This document shows positions 1 through 5,617 of a stretch of DNA of 5,617 nucleotides, one piece after another (positions within the stretch are counted from its first letter, which is position 1; every line of letters starts with the position of its first letter). The stretch spans positions 1 to 5,617 of the forward strand of contig JAFSTS010000250.1 in assembly GCA_017445685.1 (NCBI GenBank), written 5' to 3'. The DNA comes from Clostridia bacterium. GTDB taxonomy: Bacteria; Bacillota_A; Clostridia; Oscillospirales; Acutalibacteraceae. The notes beneath the pieces are model-generated. The model ran no database searches. It was not told the origin of the DNA and worked only from the letters and a program-made list of their open reading frames with translations. Both the position numbers and the translations under genes were made by a program.

Positions 1-32
1 GAGTAAAATTTGATTTTGAAGGGAAAGTAATC

Positions 33-41
33 CCCCCCCTA
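33..41 (+). repeat. Direct repeat copy 1 (CCCCCCCTA)
   Basis: The nonamer CCCCCCCTA occurs here and again at 112-120, with starts 79 nt apart. Both copies lie in the leader before the terminase genes and flank the purine-rich block at 75-84. A pair of identical tracts around a central G-rich block could be terminase-binding sites, but a homopolymer-based repeat this short is also easily a coincidence of composition. Confidence 0.4.
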
Positions 42-111
42 AAATGAAAAATTTTTGACTTTTTGGGAACCGATGGAGGGGAGGTCTTTTTTTACGCATG
101 AGGTTTTATAG

Positions 112-120
112 CCCCCCCTA
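112..120 (+). repeat. Direct repeat copy 2 (CCCCCCCTA)
   Basis: Second copy of the nonamer found at 33-41. It is followed by another CCC (121-123) and ends about 17 nt before the Shine-Dalgarno of the small terminase gene, so it lies outside the coding region. Any function as a packaging-recognition element is inference. Confidence 0.4.
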
Positions 121-136
121 CCCTTAATTTTAAACG

Positions 137-144
137 AAAGGAGG
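137..144 (+). promoter_or_regulatory. Ribosome-binding site of small terminase
   Basis: AAAGGAGG is a near-perfect Shine-Dalgarno sequence, 7 nt before the ATG at 152. It fixes that ATG as the start and supports a Bacillota-type host. Confidence 0.85.
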
Positions 145-151
145 CAGCAGT

Positions 152-517
152 ATGAAAGAGAAAACAAAAGCTGAGAGAATTAAAGCCGAGGAACGCAGAC
201 TTACAAAAATCTACGGAGAATTGAAAAACGAACGTAAGTTAAAGATTGCTCAGGGACTTATTCAAAGAGCGGCGTTTATGAAAATCGAGCTTGAAGAATG
301 TGAAAAGGATATTGTTCAAAATGGCATGACGGAAAAATTTAGCCAAAGCGAAAATCAAGAACCGTATGACCGCAAAAGACCCGTAGCAGATTTGTACAGC
401 GCCTACAATACGAGCTATCAAAAAATCATAAAGCAATTAACAGATCTGCTGCCTGCTGAGGAAAAACAAGAGCTTGACGAGATGATGAGTTTCATTTCGG
501 GCGGTGGTGCTAAGTGA
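152..517 (+). CDS. terS: Phage terminase small subunit (P27-like)
   Basis: This 121-aa, highly charged, helix-rich protein is the likely DNA-recognition subunit of the packaging motor. It would bind the packaging site and recruit the large subunit for cutting. Residues 1-60 are rich in Lys and Glu and look helical. The most recognisable part is residues 74-101 (RKRPVADLYSAYNTSYQKII, then a KQLTDLLP end), which resembles the conserved C-terminal half of P27-type small terminases of Clostridia phages. No clear helix-turn-helix is visible. The length is within the usual range for compact members (about 100-170 aa). The start is set by AAAGGAGG 7 nt upstream. It is first in the head operon and its TGA stop overlaps the GTG start of the large terminase by 4 nt, so the two are probably translationally coupled. 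The family call rests on weak sequence similarity plus very strong context. Confidence 0.8.
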   Translation: MKEKTKAERIKAEERRLTKIYGELKNERKLKIAQGLIQRAAFMKIELEECEKDIVQNGMTEKFSQSENQEPYDRKRPVADLYSAYNTSYQKIIKQLTDLLPAEEKQELDEMMSFISGGGAK

Positions 518-2172
518 CGGATTTTGAGAGGTATTTTATCGATGTCTATGACGGAAAAATTGTTGCTTGTAAGAAAATGCAGAAACAGTCCGAGCGAATG
601 CTTAACGCTTTATCTCAGCCGGATAAGTATCATTTTGATGTTGATATTGCAAACAAGCATATTGATTTTATAGAAAAATTCTGCTGTTATCCTTCGGGCG
701 ATAAAATGGGGCATCCGTTTAAAATGGAGCTTTTTCAAAAGGCGAGATTGCAAGCTTTGTTTGGATTTGTAGACGATAGCAACAAACGTCAATACAACGA
801 GTGCCTTATTATCGAGGGCAGAAAAAATGGCAAAACGTCCGAAACAGGTTCTGTCGAGCTTGATATGCTGTGCAATGACGGCGAGGGCTCACCTCAGATT
901 TACAACCTTGCAACACAAAGAGAACAAGCAACTTTAGGTTTCAACGCTTGTTACAAAATGGTTAAACAGTCACCATTCCTGCGGAAACATATACGCAAAA
1001 GAGCGAGTGACTTGTATTTTGCGTATAACTTTGGATTCATAAAGGCACTTGCAAGCGAAACCGGAAATCTTGATGGATTGGACGTTCATTGTGGTGTCAT
1101 TGATGAACTGGCGGCAATTAAAAACAGAGATTTATACGACTTGATTAAACAGGCTATGGGTTCACGCTCACAGCCTGTTCTGTTTACTATCACTACAAAT
1201 GGATTTGTCAGAAACGGTATTTTTGACGCTCAATATGAATACGCCGCAAAAGTCATAAACGGCGATGTAAAGGACGAACATTATTTGCCGTTCATTTACG
1301 AGCTTGATTCTCCCGATGAATGGGATAAAGAAGAATGCTGGATAAAAGCTAATCCGGGACTTGGCACGATTAAATCTTACGACTACCTTCGTCAAATGGT
1401 AAATAAAGCAAAAAACGATCCGGCATTTAAACCAACTGTTTTGGTAAAGGATTTTAATTTAAAGCAAAATCCCTTTAGCAGGTGGCTCACGTATGAAGAA
1501 GCGTATAATGCCGAAAAAATTCCAAAATATAATTATCGTTATTTTATAGGCGGTATGGATGCAGCCGACAGCGTAGACCTTAACGCAGCTAAAGCTATTT
1601 TCCAAAAGCCTGATGACGATAAGATTTATGTAAAATCAATGTATTGGATACCACAATCCGTTATTGATGAACAAGACGAAAAAGGCAGCCGTGACGGCAG
1701 AGATCATGTACCCTATAAACTGTGGATAGAACAAGGATTAATGAGAGCCTATCCGGGAAAGAAAGTCGATAAGCGAGTATTTCTTGACTGGTTTTGCGAG
1801 CTTCGTGATAATGAGGATATTTATCCGATGTACATAGGATATGACCCTTGGCATATTTCCGATGATTTATTAAGAGCATTTGAAAATGAATTTGGAAAGT
1901 CTACAATGATTTCCGTGCGGCAGGGCGTAATTACCTTATCCGGACCGATGAAGGATCTAAAAGCCGATTTGCAGGACAAAAAAATTATTTATGACGATAA
2001 CCCGATTGACCTTTGGTGTTTGCTCAATACAGATGTTAAAACGGATACAAACGGCAATATACAGCCGTGTAAATCAGATAAGCGTACACAGAGAATTGAC
2101 GGCACGGCGGCTCTTTTGGACGCTTATGTCGTATGGTGTGATAAGAAAGAACAGTATCAGACGTTAATTTAA
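514..2172 (+). CDS. terL: Phage terminase large subunit (ATPase/nuclease)
   Basis: This 552-aa protein is the motor that cuts concatemeric phage DNA and pumps it through the portal using ATP. The N-terminal ATPase domain has a Walker-A-like loop GRKNGKT (residues 102-108, with K107 and T108), in the form usual for HK97-like terminases, and a Walker B segment CGVIDELA with D197 and E198. The C-terminal RNase H-like nuclease shows its expected acidic residues: D349 in GGMDAADSVD, D444 in YIGYDPWH, and D529 in RIDGTAALLDA. The length matches full-size family members (about 500-600 aa), with no frameshift. The GTG start at 514 overlaps the small terminase stop, with GGGCGGTGG (499-507) as a modest ribosome-binding site; the overlap suggests coupled synthesis. 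The portal gene follows after 4 nt. Family assignment is firm; the cos type of packaging is inferred. Confidence 0.96.
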   Translation: MTDFERYFIDVYDGKIVACKKMQKQSERMLNALSQPDKYHFDVDIANKHIDFIEKFCCYPSGDKMGHPFKMELFQKARLQALFGFVDDSNKRQYNECLIIEGRKNGKTSETGSVELDMLCNDGEGSPQIYNLATQREQATLGFNACYKMVKQSPFLRKHIRKRASDLYFAYNFGFIKALASETGNLDGLDVHCGVIDELAAIKNRDLYDLIKQAMGSRSQPVLFTITTNGFVRNGIFDAQYEYAAKVINGDVKDEHYLPFIYELDSPDEWDKEECWIKANPGLGTIKSYDYLRQMVNKAKNDPAFKPTVLVKDFNLKQNPFSRWLTYEEAYNAEKIPKYNYRYFIGGMDAADSVDLNAAKAIFQKPDDDKIYVKSMYWIPQSVIDEQDEKGSRDGRDHVPYKLWIEQGLMRAYPGKKVDKRVFLDWFCELRDNEDIYPMYIGYDPWHISDDLLRAFENEFGKSTMISVRQGVITLSGPMKDLKADLQDKKIIYDDNPIDLWCLLNTDVKTDTNGNIQPCKSDKRTQRIDGTAALLDAYVVWCDKKEQYQTLI

Positions 2173-2180
2173 GGCGGTGA
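2171..2180 (+). promoter_or_regulatory. Shine-Dalgarno-like site overlapping the portal start
   Basis: AAGGCGGTGA differs by one base from the ideal AAGGAGGTGA. It contains the only standard start codon near the expected N terminus of the portal (GTG, 2177-2179). If it acts as a ribosome-binding site, initiation would be expected about 5-10 nt further on, where the portal frame offers only non-standard codons (ACG 2186-2188, ATA 2192-2194). Alternatively the GTG is used by re-initiation after the terminase stop at 2170-2172. Confidence 0.45.
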
Positions 2181-3346
2181 CGAACACGAACATATTCAAA
2201 CACTTACGCTTATTCAAAAATCAAAAGTCCGAAACGCTTACAAAATATCAGCTTGTAACCGAGCGAGGGAACGGCACATTTATTTGGAACGGCACAATTT
2301 ACGAAAGCGACATTGTGCGAGCCTGTCTTGCTCCGTATATTAAAGCAATCGGCAAACTTGATGCCAAGCACCTTTTTAAAGACAAAACAAACCCCGAACC
2401 ATACATCAAAAGTCTGCTTGAAAATCCTAATCCCCTTATGTCAATGCAGAAGCTTCAAGAGAAAATGGCTGCACAGTTGGTTTTAAACGGCAATTCCTTT
2501 ACGCACATAACTCGTGATGAGAACGGATTCCCTGTGGAGCTGTTTCCGCTTCCTGCCGTTGGAGTTGAAGCGATATATATTAAGAGCGAATTATATTTGA
2601 AATTTACATTGAACAACGGAAAAGAGTATACATATCCGTATGATGATATTATTCATTTACGGTCAAACTTCTTCGATAATGATATTTTCGGTAATTCGTT
2701 AATGCCTACTTTAACACCTCTTTTGACTATCAGCAACACAATTGATGGCGGTATTGTTAAAGCTATCAAAAACAGCAGTGTAATTCGTTGGCTGTTAAAG
2801 GCTACATCTTCAATTCGAAGCGATGACCTTAAAAAGCTTGCAAAGGAATTTTCCGAAAGCTTCCTTGACACTACAAGCGAAACAGGCGGTGTCGCAGCTA
2901 CTGATTCAAAGGTTGAAGCACAGCAAATTGATTCTAAGGATTATGTTCCTAATTTTGAGATTTTAAAATCCGTAAAAGAAAGAATTTACAGCCTTTTCGG
3001 AGTATCAGAAAAAATCGTTCAGGGCAATTACAACGAGGACGAATGGAACAGCTTTTACGAAAGTTCAATAGAACCTATTGCAATAGATTTTTCAAACGAG
3101 TTTACACGAAAACTGTTTTCGGCAAATAAACGGAGCTACGGAAACAGGATAGTTTTTGAAAGCTCTTCTTTGACGTGTGCGAGCATTAATACAAAATTAA
3201 GCTTTTCGCAGATGGTTGACAGAGGTGCTATGACGCCGAATGAATGGAGAAAAATTCTCAACCTATCTCCGATTGACGGCGGCGATATCCCAGTTAGAAG
3301 ACTTGATACAGCTCCGACTGTTGACAAAGGAGGTGACAGCGAATGA
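2177..3346 (+). CDS. HK97-family phage portal protein
   Basis: This protein of about 389 aa is predicted to form the dodecameric ring at one capsid vertex through which DNA enters and leaves, and to which the terminase docks. Recognisable portal segments, in order, are: FIWNGTIYESDIVRACL (35-51), the early conserved region; LLENPNPLMSMQKLQEKMAAQ with LVLNGNSFTHI (80-111), the family's typical PNP...QL.LNGN block; DDIIHLRSNFFDNDIFGNSL (156-175); and a C-terminal half with a helical segment ending in MTPNEWRKILNLSPIDGGD. The length is normal for the family (about 380-430 aa). The GTG at 2177 is the only conventional start available, but it sits inside a Shine-Dalgarno-like sequence, so the true start may lie a few codons downstream. 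It comes 4 nt after the terminase stop, and its TGA overlaps the protease ATG (ATGA, 3343-3346). Confidence 0.95.
   Translation: MTNTNIFKHLRLFKNQKSETLTKYQLVTERGNGTFIWNGTIYESDIVRACLAPYIKAIGKLDAKHLFKDKTNPEPYIKSLLENPNPLMSMQKLQEKMAAQLVLNGNSFTHITRDENGFPVELFPLPAVGVEAIYIKSELYLKFTLNNGKEYTYPYDDIIHLRSNFFDNDIFGNSLMPTLTPLLTISNTIDGGIVKAIKNSSVIRWLLKATSSIRSDDLKKLAKEFSESFLDTTSETGGVAATDSKVEAQQIDSKDYVPNFEILKSVKERIYSLFGVSEKIVQGNYNEDEWNSFYESSIEPIAIDFSNEFTRKLFSANKRSYGNRIVFESSSLTCASINTKLSFSQMVDRGAMTPNEWRKILNLSPIDGGDIPVRRLDTAPTVDKGGDSE
3326..3336 (+). promoter_or_regulatory. Strong ribosome-binding site of prohead protease
   Basis: AAAGGAGGTGA is a full-length consensus Shine-Dalgarno, with its GGAGG core 9 nt before the ATG at 3343. 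It lies inside the last codons of the portal gene and clearly selects this start. Confidence 0.9.
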
Positions 3347-3984
3347 AGCTAAACATAAAAGGAACTATTGTAAGTGACGAAGATAAGCCGATTTATGATT
3401 ACTGCGGTATTTCTTCTACAAGTCCGGCTGATGTATCGGAAGCTTTTGAAACGCTTACAGATGGAGAATATATGGATATTTACATAAATTCGGGAGGCGG
3501 CGATATGGTAGCTGCAACCGAGATGTATACTAAAATCCGTGAGCATAAAGACAATGTTACAATTCACGTGTCGGGTATGGCTGCCAGTGCCGCCACAATT
3601 ATTATGTGTGCTGCCGAAAGCGAAATATCTCCGACAGCTATGGTTATGATACACAATGTTTCAAGCGCAGCCTACGGCAACCATAAGGACTTCGAACATC
3701 AGTCTGATGTTTTGAAGACTGCCGATAAAGCGGTATGCCAGGCGTACACTGAAAAAACAGGCAAAACAGAAGATGAGTTTTTACAGCTCATGGACAGCGA
3801 AAAGTGGTTTACTGCTAAAGAAGCTGTTGAAATCGGACTTTGTGACCGCATAGCCGGAAGAGAAATTCTTGAAAACGGTTATTGTGATTTTATCACCGAT
3901 ACCGACAGAGAAAACTACAAAAATGCAAAGATAAAAGCTAAATTACAGCTTGAATTGCTGAATTTAAAGAAAGGTCGTGTTTAA
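3343..3984 (+). CDS. ClpP-like prohead (head maturation) protease
   Basis: This 213-aa serine protease of the ClpP/crotonase fold (S14-type) matures the capsid by digesting the scaffolding N-terminal region of the major capsid protein inside the prohead, and then itself. The catalytic triad is visible: Ser82 in VSGMAASAATI, His104 in AMVMIHNVSS, and Asp151 in LMDSEKWFTAKEAVEIGLCD. These align by eye with the S97, H122 and D171 contexts of E. coli ClpP. The oxyanion/substrate strand YINSGGGDMVAA (47-58) is also typical. The length is normal for phage ClpP-like proteases (about 200-260 aa), without a long C-terminal extension. The start overlaps the portal stop by 4 nt and has an ideal ribosome-binding site. 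The stop lies 1 nt before the capsid ATG. The order portal-protease-capsid is the standard HK97-type arrangement and separates it from host ClpP. Confidence 0.95.
   Translation: MKLNIKGTIVSDEDKPIYDYCGISSTSPADVSEAFETLTDGEYMDIYINSGGGDMVAATEMYTKIREHKDNVTIHVSGMAASAATIIMCAAESEISPTAMVMIHNVSSAAYGNHKDFEHQSDVLKTADKAVCQAYTEKTGKTEDEFLQLMDSEKWFTAKEAVEIGLCDRIAGREILENGYCDFITDTDRENYKNAKIKAKLQLELLNLKKGRV
3970..3974 (+). promoter_or_regulatory. Weak ribosome-binding site of major capsid gene
   Basis: AAAGG, within AAAGAAAGGTCG, is the only Shine-Dalgarno-like match before the capsid gene, 11 nt from the ATG at 3986. This spacing favours that ATG over the in-frame GTG at 3977, which lies only 2 nt after the motif. 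The 1-nt gap to the protease stop suggests the capsid gene also depends on ribosomes arriving from the protease gene. Confidence 0.6.
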
Positions 3985-3985
3985 T

Positions 3986-5173
3986 ATGACAAGAGAAGAG
4001 TATATAGCAAAGAGAAACGAGCTTTTTGACGAGGCACAAAAGTTTGCAGACAACGCAGACTTAAAGGCGTTTGAAGCTAAGAAAGCAGAGATTGAGAAGC
4101 TGGATACAGATTTTGAAAACGCTGCAAAGGCTCAGGCTCAGCTTAAAATTCTGAGCGATAAGGGCAGAAAAGATACAGCGGACTTCTTTGCGGCAAAGGG
4201 TGAAGACGCTGATATGTTTTCGGGGCTGGAATACAGAAAAGCTTTTATGAATTACGTTGTGACACGTTCGGCAATTCCCGATAGTTTCAGGGCGGCTTTT
4301 AACAACGTGACAACGGCAACAGGAGATGTAAGCCCTGTAATTCCCACAACCGTTCTCAATCGTATTGTTGAGAAGATGGAAAATATCGGCACTGTTCTCA
4401 ATCTTGTAACAAGGACAAACTACAAAGGCGGCTTGACTATCCCAACAAGTAATGTAAAACCTACTGCTACATGGGTTAATGAGGGCGCAGGCGTAACACT
4501 TCAAAAGAGCGGAGTGAACGGCACAATTACCTTTACATATCATAAGCTTAAAGTTGCCGTTTCGATGACCCTTGAAGTGTCTGTAATGTCTTTGAGCGCA
4601 TTTGAAACAAAGTTTGTCAACGATGTTTCTTACGCTATGGTAAAAGCTCTTGAACAGGCTATTATTGACGGTTCAGGTTCGGGCAGACCAAAAGGAATTC
4701 TGACGGAAACACCTGCTGCAGGTCAGGCACTCACGATTGCAAGCGGCACGGCAATCTCTTATAATACGCTTGTTGCAATGGAAGCAGCATTGCCGTCTGC
4801 GTATGAAAGCGGCGCTGTTTATGCGATGACAAAGAAAACTTTTATGGCGTTTTATGGAATTGTTGACGATAACGGGCAGCCTATTGCACGCATTAACTAC
4901 GGTATTTCCGGCAAGCCGGAGCGTTCAATTTTGGGACGTGATGTTGTAATCCTTGATAATTATATCGCTAATTACACACCAACGGTTACGGCAAATACAA
5001 TAGTTGCGTTTATCTTCAATTTTGCCGATTATATTCTCAACACAAACTACGAGATTACGGCGAAAGTTTACGAGGATAATGACACCGATGACCTTATCCG
5101 CAAAGCAGTGATGATTACAGACGGTAAAGTTATTGATAAAAACAGCCTTGTTACTCTTACTGTAACAGCCTGA
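3986..5173 (+). CDS. HK97-fold major capsid protein
   Basis: This protein of about 395 aa builds the icosahedral shell. Residues 1 to about 60 (from MTREEYIAKRNELFDEAQKF) are charged and heptad-like. They match the delta scaffolding domain of HK97 gp5-type proteins, which is removed by the neighbouring protease; the cleavage site cannot be placed exactly but probably falls in about residues 65-105, before the mature N-terminal/E-loop part. The body contains the family's characteristic segments: TGDVSPVIPTTVLNRIVEKM (112-131), a beta-rich stretch at about 146-205 with WVNEGAGV, then ALEQAIIDGSGSGRPKGIL (221-239), the G-S-G...P.GI loop seen in nearly all members. The length is normal for a protein with an attached delta domain. 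An in-frame GTG at 3977 would add three residues and overlap the protease; ATG 3986 is preferred because of ribosome-binding-site spacing and the usual MT.EE start. Confidence 0.96.
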   Translation: MTREEYIAKRNELFDEAQKFADNADLKAFEAKKAEIEKLDTDFENAAKAQAQLKILSDKGRKDTADFFAAKGEDADMFSGLEYRKAFMNYVVTRSAIPDSFRAAFNNVTTATGDVSPVIPTTVLNRIVEKMENIGTVLNLVTRTNYKGGLTIPTSNVKPTATWVNEGAGVTLQKSGVNGTITFTYHKLKVAVSMTLEVSVMSLSAFETKFVNDVSYAMVKALEQAIIDGSGSGRPKGILTETPAAGQALTIASGTAISYNTLVAMEAALPSAYESGAVYAMTKKTFMAFYGIVDDNGQPIARINYGISGKPERSILGRDVVILDNYIANYTPTVTANTIVAFIFNFADYILNTNYEITAKVYEDNDTDDLIRKAVMITDGKVIDKNSLVTLTVTA

Positions 5174-5178
5174 TTTTC

Positions 5179-5187
5179 GGAGGTGAT
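5179..5187 (+). promoter_or_regulatory. Ribosome-binding site of head-tail connector
   Basis: GGAGGTGAT is a strong Shine-Dalgarno in the 19-nt gap after the capsid gene, with its GGAGG core 9 nt before the ATG at 5193. It confirms that start and allows initiation independent of the capsid gene. Confidence 0.85.
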
Positions 5188-5192
5188 ACGAT

Positions 5193-5486
5193 ATGCTGAT
5201 TGATGACGTTAAAACAGCTTTGAGGATATCGCACAATAGGCTTGACGATGATATAAATCAGCATATCTCAGCCTGCCTTGACGATATGAAAAGGCTGGAA
5301 ATTGCAGTTCCTGATGATACGGAAAACGTTGTGGAAGTGCCGCTTTTGTTTGCCGCTGTAAAAATATATTGTATGGCTCAGTACGATTTTTTGAACAAGG
5401 GCGAACAGTATAAAAAGGGGTATGAGAGTTTACGAGACACCCTGAGTTTAAGCGGCGATTACAGGGAGAGTGACGGCGGTGTATAA
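5193..5486 (+). CDS. Phage head-tail connector (gp6-like)
   Basis: This 97-aa mostly helical protein is predicted to form the first adaptor ring under the portal after packaging, the role of HK97 gp6 and SPP1 gp15. The N-terminal pattern MLIDDVKTALRIS...LDDDINQHISACLDDMKRL (1-35) is typical of the family: a short helix, a turn with D/L, and a long helix of an acidic protein. The region LLFAAVKIYCMAQYDF (51-66) matches the conserved second core helix, followed by a charged tail GEQYKKGYESLRDTLSL. The length (about 90-110 aa) is normal. It sits directly after the capsid gene, as in other HK97-type clusters, with a strong ribosome-binding site, and its end overlaps the next gene. The assignment rests on family pattern and position. 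The older family label 'possible DNA packaging protein' applies to the same group. Confidence 0.85.
   Translation: MLIDDVKTALRISHNRLDDDINQHISACLDDMKRLEIAVPDDTENVVEVPLLFAAVKIYCMAQYDFLNKGEQYKKGYESLRDTLSLSGDYRESDGGV
5464..5468 (+). promoter_or_regulatory. Ribosome-binding site deciding the head-closure start
   Basis: GGGAG, inside the end of the connector gene, lies 10 nt before the GTG at 5479 but only 1 nt before the in-frame GTG at 5470. The spacing therefore favours 5479 as the start of the last, truncated gene. Confidence 0.5.
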
Positions 5487-5617
5487 CGATGTTATAGAGC
5501 TTGGAAAACCTGTAATTGTCGAGGACGATTACGGAAACCAAAGCAAGGAATACGTATTTAAGGAAGTTTTTGCAGAGGTCAAGTCCGTATCTCAGACGGA
5601 GTATTACACAGCTGCAC
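5479..5617 (+). CDS. Phage head-closure / head-tail joining protein (5' part only)
   Basis: The gene runs off the right edge, leaving 46 complete codons of a protein that usually has about 100-120 aa. The translation begins MYNDVIELGKPVIVEDDYGN, continues with EYVFKEVFAEVKSVSQTEYY, and ends in TAA at the edge. This resembles the N-terminal half of head-closure proteins (HK97 gp7 / SPP1 gp16-type 'head-tail adaptor'): an early beta strand, a D..G turn, and a strand with an F/W..V.AEV.SV pattern followed by an E-containing segment. Such proteins form the ring that plugs the filled head and presents the tail docking surface. The GTG at 5479 overlaps the connector stop by 8 nt; GTG 5470 in the same frame would add three residues but has poor ribosome-binding-site spacing. 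The call combines a partial sequence with strong gene order. Confidence 0.75.
   Translation, partial: MYNDVIELGKPVIVEDDYGNQSKEYVFKEVFAEVKSVSQTEYYTAA

Larger units (their letters stand above)
1..151. other. Non-coding leader before terminase; candidate cos/packaging region
   Basis: No convincing gene lies here. The stretch contains an 8-C tract (32-39), an A5T5 palindrome (47-56), a purine-rich block GGAGGGGAGG (75-84), a T7 run (87-93) and a 7-C tract (112-118), followed by the small terminase ribosome-binding site. Such skewed tracts immediately upstream of a small terminase gene fit the position of a cos site in HK97-like cos phages, where terminase binds and nicks. CCCCT (36-40) could pair with AGGGG (77-81), so a weak structure is possible. 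The cos role is inferred from position and composition; cohesive-end coordinates cannot be read from sequence. It might instead be a leader or terminator remnant of an upstream gene lying outside the window. Confidence 0.4.

Noticed and set aside
3..47. Open stretch at the left edge reading VKFDFEGKVIPPLK then stop, possibly the tail of an upstream gene (an HNH endonuclease often precedes terS).
   Set aside because: It is only 14 codons, has no recognisable motif, and runs through the C8 tract, so it cannot be told from chance. The HNH idea comes only from typical phage gene order.
55..60. TTGACT as a possible -35 promoter element for the head operon.
   Set aside because: No -10-like hexamer lies 16-18 nt downstream; that position is G-rich (about 78-83). 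The TTTTATA at 104-110 is too far away.
820..837. A-rich run in the terminase P-loop region and other A6-A7 runs (for example near 1978-1984) as programmed frameshift sites.
   Set aside because: The large terminase reads through in one frame with all its motifs in order, and the alternative frame offers no conserved product. These are ordinary Lys/Asn codon runs.
3343..3984. Host ClpP gene rather than a phage protease.
   Set aside because: The gene is sandwiched between portal and capsid with overlapping or 1-nt junctions, and prohead proteases of this family share the ClpP triad. The context is decisive.
4061..4543. Long antisense open frame (160 codons) opposite the capsid gene.
   Set aside because: It is opposite a strongly conserved coding sequence. 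Its Cys/His/Ser-rich translation looks like a frame shadow, and no ribosome-binding site or family was recognised.
5209..5541. Antisense open frame opposite the connector and head-closure genes.
   Set aside because: Both + strand genes here are supported by family patterns and ribosome-binding sites; the antisense product shows no recognisable features.
1..5617. A hidden defence system, CRISPR array, tRNA, insertion sequence or morons between the head genes.
   Set aside because: All sequence from 152 to the end is covered by seven contiguous head and packaging genes, with gaps of at most 19 nt. No repeat-spacer pattern, cloverleaf or transposase was seen.

Overview
The window is the start of the late, head-morphogenesis module of an HK97-type tailed phage (Caudoviricetes, siphovirus-like gene order). 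It is probably a prophage of a low-to-mid GC Bacillota host, most likely a gut-type clostridium. The host guess rests on base composition (roughly 40-45% GC by eye), strong AAAGGAGGTGA-type Shine-Dalgarno sequences, frequent GTG starts, and protein sequences that look like those of Clostridia prophages. No integrase, att site or host gene is present, so prophage versus free phage cannot be decided here.

Layout, all genes on the + strand: positions 1-151 are non-coding and hold two oligo-C tracts, a purine-rich block and A/T runs just ahead of the small terminase gene. This is the usual place for a cos packaging site in HK97-like phages. Then follow the terminase small subunit (152-517), terminase large subunit (514-2172), portal (2177-3346), ClpP-like prohead protease (3343-3984), HK97-fold major capsid protein (3986-5173), gp6-like head-tail connector (5193-5486), and the 5' end of a head-closure/head-tail joining gene (5479 to the window end, cut off).

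The genes work as one pathway. The terminase pair recognises, cuts and pumps DNA through the portal. The portal nucleates a prohead built from the capsid protein, whose N-terminal coiled-coil (delta) region acts as scaffold and is removed by the protease. The connector and head-closure proteins then seal the filled head and provide the tail attachment site. Junctions are very tight (4-nt overlap, 4-nt gap, 4-nt overlap, 1-nt gap, 19-nt gap, about 8-nt overlap), which implies one polycistronic mRNA with translational coupling. No internal promoter or terminator was seen.

I found no unknown system hidden in this window; it is a canonical packaging and head cassette. The points worth a second look are the putative cos region, the awkward translation start of the portal gene, and the contrast in ribosome-binding-site strength between the protease and capsid genes.
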